From positions 168,078,085 through 168,142,084 of the forward strand of contig CM041780.1 of the NCBI GenBank assembly GCA_023374045.1: a stretch of 64,000 bases of DNA, written 5' to 3'. The notes under the pieces are model-generated. The model saw only the letters and a list, made by a program, of their open reading frames with translations, searched no databases and was not told the origin of the DNA. A program made the translations under genes and the position numbers. Origin of the DNA: Limonium bicolor. Its lineage: Eukaryota > Streptophyta > Magnoliopsida > Caryophyllales > Plumbaginaceae. Shown piece after piece: positions 57,576 through 64,000 of the stretch; the stretch's first letter is position 1; each line of letters opens with the position of its first letter.

Positions 57576-59281
57576 TGCAGACGTTATAATCTGAGTGGTT
57601 AAACTGGTGTAAAATTAAAAGAAAAGAAATTAAAAACTCAAAATAAACGTCGGGCTGCAAACAAATCCCGGTCGTGGTAGTATAGTGAATTGTAAGCGAC
57701 CGGATGTCGAACCGTGGGACTAATATACATATAATAGTACCTAAGCGTGTCACAAGAGGGGGAATTAATTGACTTGTAAATAAAAAGGAAAAATAAAATA
57801 AACTAAGTTGATAAATAAATTAAACGGGACTCTGGTTCAGGTTAATATGGTCTGATTAATTATGCTATCTCTACTGGTTTAATTATAATTGTTTGGCAAA
57901 ATTTCTCTTATTATCTTAAGGACTAAATCATAGCCTCAAAAGAACTCGTTTACCTGAAAATGCAAGGTTCTAATCAAGGTTCAAGCATAATACGTGTAAA
58001 CGGACGGTTTAGATATGAGAAATTATTTATGCATCTGAAAATACTAACTTATTAAATCATAATAAGCTTTCTCCAAATTTACGGCTTAATTAACCGATCT
58101 ATTTGTCACCTGGTCTGATCAAAATAGACTTAGCAAGCAATTTAATAAACTCATGACATTTATTAAAAAGGCGAGAGATAAGTTTTAATACGTAACAAAC
58201 TGTATTTTAATAAACCAGTAAAAATATTGCATAATTAATACAAAAACATAATAACCGTTCCCAGAGTATAAATATTCTAGCCTAACATATTAAATAGATA
58301 AACAGAAACAAGAGTAGTAGAAATCATCTGTAGTCACTCCTGCTCGCTCTGCTATTTTGTATACGTAAGGTTAGAGGTGAATATGGTGGAAAGTGAAATA
58401 AAAATGGAGAAGACGGGAGGAGAGAAATGAGGTGAACGTGTGATGTGTGGTGAAGTGGTACGGTGATGGATTGTATGGGTGGTGGATGTGTATTTGTGTG
58501 GTGAAGTTACGTACGTTTATATAGGGAAAGGAAGAAGAGGAAGGAAGCAGAGAAGGAACGCGTGAGGAATTGATTGAGGCGGTGCAGCTCATTGATTGCT
58601 CATTTATTGCTTGCTTCATTGATTGCAGGGGGACAGAGCGTGCAGAGTAGATGGATAAATTGAAGACAGTGGACGAGTTGCAGAAGTCGGCGAAGGCAAG
58701 TTGCAGACGGCGCGAGGAAGAAGAAGAAAACTGTTCACGTTCAGATCTGGATTTTTACACGCGTCCGCGTGGTGTCCTCCTTGCTGTCCGCCTTAACTCA
58801 GGCGGTTGCCTTGTGTGGTTCTTCTGTCCGCCTACGGTACCGCCCAGGGAGAGGCGGTTGCCTTGTGATGACCGCCTATGAGTCCGCCCAACATGGGGCG
58901 GTTGCATGTGAGGATTCCCTTACGTCCGCATGGCTCAACCGCATGTTATGGGGCGGTTGCCCCTTGGTGTCTTGTCCGCCTAACCCTAGGCGGTTGCAGG
59001 GGCGGACACACCTTGTTGTGTGCTCCTCGCGTGACTCTCTTCTACCGGCTCTAGATTCTTCGGTTGGACTCCGTTTTCTGAGCCGTTTGCGTCTATGCGT
59101 TCGTCTCTTTGTCTACTTTACTCCCAGCTTGGTTTTCCTCATGTTAAACCAATAATTTTGTGAGATAAACAATAAAACATAAACTAGAGGAAAACTAACC
59201 GAAGTGGAGAAATGAGCAAGAAAAGTGATAATATATTATATGAAATACACCTATAAATCATGCTCATTTGGACACTTATCA
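57576..59281 (-). repeat. 3' LTR of the LARD element (1706 bp)
   Basis: Its 58760-59030 part is GC-rich, with alternating TCCGCC and GGCGGTTGC words. The short plus-strand frames here are duplicated exactly in the other LTR and have no domain. A stretch at 57670-57700, GGTCGTGGTAGTATAGTG, recalls the 5' end of tRNA-Asp. Confidence 0.93.
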
Positions 59282-59301
59282 CACCCCCACACTTATCTTT
59301 T
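59282..59301 (-). other. Polypurine tract of the LARD element
   Basis: On the minus strand it reads AAAAGATAAGTGTGGGGGTG, directly before the 3' LTR and after 'ttgaggacaagc', a wording common before Tat/Athila 3' LTRs. Confidence 0.85.
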
Positions 59302-60484
59302 TGCTTGTCCTCAAGCAAAATCACGTAACCAAGTAAGTAGGGAATGCTCCATACTAACAAATATTATTATGAAGGGTAGGATAAACATGATCTTTTCAAC
59401 TTATTGAGGAGTGTGAAAATAATTAACTGCTGGTGGCATAGGAGTGCTCAGAGTAAAAATAAAATATAGAGTTTCGGGGTATGATCTAAGGTACTTCAAT
59501 GTTTCTTTTTAGGTGACTCTGAGAATTTTTACCATGACCAACTTCTCTCAAGAATGGGCAATATGAGGAGAAAACAAAAGGAAAAATAGATTTATGCATT
59601 TATTTCACTTTTGCATAAGGGATGAGAAAATGTAGGCATTACGCATTTGTATTTAAGAACACTCAACTCTCTTTTGTTGGTTACCAATGGTGTCTCACAA
59701 GTCCCTTATTTTTTTTGTATTTTTCCTTCTTTTTAACAGAGAAGTACCCCTTAGCAATCCCTAAGAGAGAAGACAGAAAGAAACACTGAGCAAATAAAAT
59801 CCAACCATTTGCAGATTATTAGGTCACACCACATATAAAATGCTCCTCAAAAGTAATAAAAATTTTAAAATTTTGTACCATTTATCCTACAATTCATAAC
59901 AGTATTTATTCTTAAAGAGAACAACCCACATATAAAGGGTCCATAATATTTGAATTGGACAAACGCAAGATAAGCAGAGAGATTAAACATTAAGCACAAA
60001 ATGTCACCGAAAAGGGCACACTCCCCCACACTTAAATTGAACAATGTCCTCATTGTTCACCAGAAAAACAAGGGAAGGTTTCAGAAGACCTTTTCGGTTA
60101 AGTAGACAAAACAGAGATAACTCAAAGGTCACAAATAAACATTTAAGCACATAAACGCTCCTCTGCTGTTTTTATTTAAATAAAAGCAAAATTAAAGAAA
60201 CTGGTACTCCCCTGATATTATTTTTGCTTGCGTTATAGGAGTTCCCCCACACTTGAGCTTCAGCCTCAAGTAGCGTAGCTTGGTTGCAGTGTAGACATGA
60301 ATTTGCACCTGCATAAGACACTAGAAGCAACCATACTACAAACGGGGTTAAAAGTTAGCAAAAATAAAATTTAAAGAGAACCTGAAAATTTAAACAGCGA
60401 AAAAGAAAATAAAATAAAAGTTCATCCGGGTTGCCTCCCGGGAAGCTGCCCTTCTTTAACGTCTTTGGCTAGACGCCTGCTTCG
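59302..60484 (-). other. LARD internal sequence without a gene
   Basis: AT-rich and non-coding. On the minus strand 60421-60480 encodes VKEGQLPGRQPG, resembling wording found near the end of the polyprotein region of Tat/Athila elements. It may be a vestige of the coding ancestor. Confidence 0.45.
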
Positions 60485-61051
60485 TTATCCTGGATCAAAA
60501 CAAAACGTTATTTCGGCATATAAAATGGGAAATTTAATACTCCACAAAATCTGGTGTTTGAGGAGGTAATGCCGGGAACGTAGTTCTAACAGAAGAACCG
60601 GCGGTGATGATTTTTCTTCCTCAAATTGGAGGATGTAAATATCCTCCTCTTGTAGGAGAGGCTCGTAGAAAGAACGCTGGTTGATATCATTTTCAGAGAA
60701 AGTTAATTCTTTGAAGGTGATAGTGGCGTTTTGTTTGGATATCTTGGAGGGAGGTGATGACAATTTCTTCTCTTCATTTTCGAGGATGTAAGTATCCTCA
60801 TCTTCTGGATAGAGCACAGAGAAGGATGGAAACTGGCGGTAGGCGATTGTACAGGGAAGAGAATAACTTACATCCGTAGTGGGGTGTTCTTCTTGTTGAG
60901 CGATTGTCTCCAGGTAGTCTGGTTGATCTTCTAACCAGAGTTGTTCTTGGAATATGAGACAATCTTCATAATCATGAGCACCCTCACATACGGAGTAGTA
61001 TAAATACTGTGAAAAACAAAACTCTTGTTCGTACACCTGTTCCATTTCCAT
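60485..61051 (-). CDS. Acidic 188-residue protein of the LARD element, function unknown
   Basis: An open minus-strand frame starting MEMEQVYEQEFCFSQYLYY at 61051. It is strongly acidic, with two related segments, EDEDTYILENEEKKLSSPP (about residues 82-100) and QEEDIYILQFEEEKSSPP (about 133-150), so it seems to have grown by internal duplication. No capsid, protease, RT or zinc-knuckle motif is seen. It is the only long frame between the LTRs and lies in the sense orientation, downstream of the primer site, where gag would be. It could be a gag remnant, an accessory protein or chance. I do not recognise it. Confidence 0.4.
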   Translation of the reverse strand: MEMEQVYEQEFCFSQYLYYSVCEGAHDYEDCLIFQEQLWLEDQPDYLETIAQQEEHPTTDVSYSLPCTIAYRQFPSFSVLYPEDEDTYILENEEKKLSSPPSKISKQNATITFKELTFSENDINQRSFYEPLLQEEDIYILQFEEEKSSPPVLLLELRSRHYLLKHQILWSIKFPILYAEITFCFDPG

Positions 61052-61674
61052 TTTTTTTGTGTTTTTGTATATAAAACAAAACTACTGAAACAAATTAGAA
61101 AATAAAATGATTAGAAATAAACACAAAATAATAATAATATAAGTGGTTCGGTGAAGAAGCTGGAGCAATTCGGAGTTGGGCTGGAGTCGCGCTGTGTTCT
61201 TCTCTTCGGTTTCGAACTGGAGAAATTTAAGAGTTAGAAGAAGAACAGAGACTAAACGCCGCGTTTTTTTTTTTGAAGCGCTGGTGACGTCCGCTTGGAC
61301 GTCCGCCTGGAATGGTGCGGACACGGGTGTGACACGACCGCGTGTTATTAGGCGGTTAAGGAGGCGGAGAGGATGTGTGTAGTCCGCCTCGTTTTAGGCG
61401 GTCAGGGCGTCTGTAGTCCGCCTCGTTTTAGGTGGTCAGGGGTGTGGTGTGGGCGTCCGCATCTCCGTCCGCATGATGTTGGGCGGTTGTGCTCGCGGCT
61501 GCTTCTCTTTTTTTTTTCTTCGAACGTACTGGAGCATATATATTAGAAAACATACACACGAATAATATAAACAAAAAAAAAGATAATTAAAATAAACAAC
61601 AACAAAATAATATAAACAAAATATTCTAATATAACAAGTGAATAATCCGGGGCTTAGGGACTAGAATAAACTAG
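61052..61674 (-). other. LARD leader with GC-rich TCCGCC/GGCGGT hairpin repeats
   Basis: Between the primer site and the acidic frame. 61285-61500 repeats 'gtccgcctcgttttaggcggtcagg' type palindromes, the same words as in the LTR GC-rich part. The rest is (aaca)n-like A-rich sequence. Confidence 0.6.
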
Positions 61675-61692
61675 TCCCCGGCAACGGCGCCA
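61675..61692 (-). other. Primer binding site, tRNA-Asp
   Basis: On the minus strand TGGCGCCGTTGCCGGGGA begins three bases after the 5' LTR. It is complementary to the 3' end of plant tRNA-Asp (ending TCCCCGGCAACGGCGCCA), the primer used by Tat/Athila-type elements. Confidence 0.9.
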
Positions 61693-61695
61693 TTT

Positions 61696-63401
61696 TGCAG
61701 ACGTTATAATCTGAGTGGTTAAACTGGTGTAAAATTAAAAGAAAAGAAATTAAAAACTCAAAATAAACGTCGGGCTGCAAACAAATCCCGGTCGTGGTAG
61801 TATAGTGAATTGTAAGCGACCGGATGTCGAACCGTGGGACTAATATACATATAATAGTACCTAAGCGTGTCACAAGAGGGGGAATTAATTGACTTGTAAA
61901 TAAAAAGGAAAAATAAAATAAACTAAGTTAATAAATAAATTAAACGGGACTCTGGTTCAGGTTAATATGGTCTGATTAATTATGCTATCTCTACTGGTTT
62001 AATTATAATTGTTTGGCAAAATTTCTCTTATTATCTTAAGGACTAAATCATAGCCTCAAAAGAACTCGTTTACCTGAAAATGCAAGGTTCTAATCAAGGT
62101 TCAAGCATAATACGTGTAAACGGACGGTTTAGATATGAGAAATTATTTATGCATCTGAAAATACTAACTTATTAAATCATAATAAGCTTTCTCCAAATTT
62201 ACGGCTTAATTAACCGATCTATTTGTCACCTGGTCTGATCAAAATAGACTTAACAAGCAATTTAATAAACTCATGTCATTTATTAAAAAGGCGAGAGATA
62301 AGCTTTAATACGTAACAAACTGTATTTTAATAAACCAGTAAAAATATTGCATAATTAATACAAAAACATAATAACCGTTCCCAGAGTATAAATATTCTAG
62401 CCTAACATATTAAATAGATAAACAGAAACAAGAGTAGTAGAAATCATCTGTAGTCACTCCTGCTCGCTCTGCTATTTTGTATACGTAAGGTTAGAGGTGA
62501 ATATGGTGGAAAGTGAAATAAAAATGGAGAAGACGGGAGGAGAGAAATGAGGTGAACGTGTGATGTGTGGTGAAGTGGTACGGTGATGGATTGTATGGGT
62601 GGTGGATGTATATTTGTGTGGTGAAGTTACGTGCGTTTATATAGGGAAAGGAAGAAGAGGAAGGAAGCAGATAAGGAACGCGTGAGGAATTGATTGAGGC
62701 GGTGCAGCTCATTGATTGCTCATTTATTGCTTGCTTCATTGATTGCAGGGGGACAGAGCGTGCAGAGTAGATGGATAAATTGAAGACAGTGGACGAGTTG
62801 CAGAAGTCGGCGAAGGCAAGTTGCAGACGGCGCGAGGAAGAAGAAGAAAACTGTTCGCGTTCAGATCTGGATTTTTACACGCGTCCGCGTGGTGTCCTCC
62901 TTGCTGTCCGCCTTAACTCAGGCGATTGCCTTGTGTGGTTCTTCTGTCCGCCTACGGTACCGCCCAGGGAGAGGCGGTTGCCTTGTGATGACCGCCTATG
63001 AGTCCGCCCAACATGGGGCGGTTGCATGTGAGGATTCCCTTACGTCCGCATGGCTCAACCGCATGTTATGGGGCGGTTGCCCCTTGGTGTCTTGTCCGCC
63101 TAACCCTAGGCGGTTGCAGGGGCGGACACACCTTGTTGTGTGCTCCTCGCGTGACTCTCTTCTACCGGCTCTAGATTCTTCGGTTGGACTCCGTTTTCTG
63201 AGCCGTTTGCGTCTATGCGTTCGTCTCTTTGTCTACTTTACTCCCAGCTTGGTTTTCCTCATGTTAAACCAATAATTTTGTGAGATAAACAATAAAACAT
63301 AAACTAGAGGAAAACTAACCGAAATGGAGAAATGAGCAAGAAAAGTGATAATATATTATATGAAATACACCTATAAATCATGCTCATTTAGACACTTATC
63401 A
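61696..63401 (-). repeat. 5' LTR of the LARD element (1706 bp)
   Basis: Same length as the 3' LTR, differing at 11 scattered substitutions. A minus-strand TATA-like sequence at 62637-62644 (TATATAAA), inside the LTR, could start element transcription. Confidence 0.93.
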
Positions 63402-63406
63402 GTTAA

Positions 63407-63737
63407 CTTCAAAACTATTCCAGATAAGCATAACTTCGTCAATTATCAAATATCTCAATCAATAGAGAGTTAAACAATTAGACTATTGGAGTATACATCC
63501 AACTCTAGAAAAAAAAGCAAATATAAGCCGAGAGAAGCAAATTACATACATCCGAAATAAGGAAAGCGCCAACTAAAAATCACTTGATTGCAGGCAGCAA
63601 AGTTGCTCTGGAAATATAACAATTCCAACATTAATATTTATAAAAGAAAAGTCATGCAGAGATGTACTCACGATAAACATCAAACAATAAGTAATCAGAA
63701 TGATCCATACGGAGAGAACATACGAAAGAGCAAGAAC
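63407..63737. other. Intron-like sequence beside the SPP fragment
   Basis: On the minus strand it follows the probable donor AAG|GTTCTT at 63738/63737. The frame stays open for a while after the donor (KVLALSYVLS), but the wording no longer matches the family beyond a few residues. The expected next exon is not found before the LTR element. Confidence 0.45.
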
Positions 63738-64000
63738 CTTGAGGACAAAGAAATAGCATGTCAGAACAGCGTTCATTGGATCTTTTGATAAAAACTTGAA
63801 AAGTATAAACAATGAAAACAGCATGGCACTTCCAACCAAAGGGAACCTCATAGCATGCCCCTTTGACATGGTCTCCTGCAAAAGCAAGCAATCAAGAACT
63901 TGGCAGGGTTAAACTCGCACACTTGCAAAGAATCAGTCACAACAACCAGAAGAAATGCTCTTACAGTAGGGGGTGATGCCTTCACGGACCGATAGCAACC
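63738..64000 (-). pseudogene. Signal peptide peptidase (SPP) gene fragment, two exons, at window edge
   Basis: SPP is an ER intramembrane aspartyl protease that cuts leftover signal peptides. Visible exons on the minus strand are 64000-63965 (GCYRSVKASPPT, the family's GCFRSVK region) and 63875-63738 (ETMSKGHAMRFPLVGSAMLF and on to VLTCYFFVLK, 46 codons, TM2-TM3 area). The 89-bp intron has GT...TTTTGCAG borders and the frame is maintained across it. Two changes in a conserved stretch (KDPMNAVLT where plant SPPs usually have KDLVNAVLT) suggest relaxed constraint. The catalytic YD and GLGD exons and the C-terminus are not in the window on the downstream side, where a transposon begins. It is called a fragment captured by the CACTA-like element, but the window edge leaves open a real gene with large intronic insertions. 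Confidence 0.7.

Larger units (their letters stand above)
57576..63401 (-). mobile_element. Young non-autonomous LTR retrotransposon, Tat/Athila-like (LARD)
   Basis: A 5826-bp element with a perfect 5-bp target duplication GTTAA (57571-57575, 63402-63406) and two 1706-bp LTRs (TGATAAGTGTCC...CGTCTGCA on the minus strand). The primer site matches tRNA-Asp and the polypurine tract is AAGTGTGGGGGTG, the combination typical of Tat/Athila-lineage Ty3 elements. The internal part is only about 2.4 kb and lacks gag, protease, RT and integrase. By direct comparison the LTRs differ at 11 positions with no indels (about 0.6%), so insertion was recent. Movement would need proteins from a partner. Confidence 0.92.
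55789..64000. mobile_element. CACTA-like element 2, left end; right end not in window
   Basis: Starts CACTACTAGAGATATGG at an abrupt break in ZIP exon 3, with ATG as the candidate 3-bp duplication. The subterminal region (55810-55990) repeats GCGTTGCCA and CAACGC words on both strands, as CACTA subterminal regions do. An 11-bp array follows. No TAGTG end followed by ATG is seen before 64000, so the element either runs past the window or has lost its right end. It hosts the LTR element at 57576-63401 and apparently the signal peptide peptidase fragment. No transposase is visible. Confidence 0.6.

Noticed and set aside
57668..57720. A true tRNA gene
   Set aside because: Only the 5' half resembles tRNA-Asp. 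No anticodon stem or T-arm can be formed.
58651..59155. Two Cys/Arg-rich frames (76 and 128 codons) in the LTR
   Set aside because: They are repeated at 62771-63275 because the LTR is duplicated. They lie antisense to the element, show no domain and follow the GC-rich hairpin words.
63573..63735. Coding continuation of the SPP exon (LALSYVLSVWIILITY...)
   Set aside because: Homology to the family ends within a few residues of a good donor site. The open frame beyond is probably intron.

Overview
This is nuclear DNA from a flowering plant, most likely a eudicot. The evidence is two intron-containing plant genes (an Ecdysoneless homologue and a ZIP metal transporter) embedded in plant-type transposable elements: a Tekay-like Ty3 element with an initiator-Met primer site, a Tat/Athila-like element with a tRNA-Asp primer site, L1-type LINEs with and without RNase H, hAT, CACTA, MULE-like elements and Stowaway MITEs. 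The species cannot be named from the sequence. Host genes are few and most of the 64 kb is nested repeat.

Layout. 1-1516: 5' part of an Ecdysoneless (ECD/SGT1 family) gene on the minus strand, running off the left edge. 1915-55788: three tandem, decayed copies (A, B, C) of one host segment carrying the ZIP gene. Copy A (1915-15690) keeps an intact three-exon ZIP gene at 5832-7611 and is split by a hAT element (8671-15604), which is itself split by a CACTA element (9682-13300). Copy B (15691-44229) carries a ZIP pseudogene that has lost most of exon 1. It is split by an RRM-type LINE (18267-24400), a 16-kb Ty3/Tekay element with 4.8-kb LTRs (24721-40692) and a MULE-like element (42595-44156). 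Copy C (45790-55788) is split by an RNase H-bearing LINE (45939-51044) and a second MULE-like element (53609-55451, with a Stowaway MITE inside), and ends in ZIP exon 3 where a second CACTA-like element begins (55789). That element contains an in-register array of 27 x 11 bp and a young non-autonomous LTR element (57576-63401). Exons of a signal peptide peptidase gene follow (63738 to the right edge).

Function. The only gene that looks functional in full is the ZIP transporter, expected to import Zn/Fe-type divalent metals across a membrane. ECD looks intact as far as it is visible. Every transposon coding region with a recognisable protein is broken by stops, frameshifts or insertions.

The most notable observations are: an intronless AlkB-like 2-oxoglutarate dioxygenase coding sequence inside the Ty3 element between gag and protease; a signal peptide peptidase fragment with its intron, apparently inside a CACTA element; the 11-bp array; and a ZIP pseudogene deletion sealed with a templated filler. 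Because the host segment exists in three copies, several insertions have readable empty sites and can be put in relative order.
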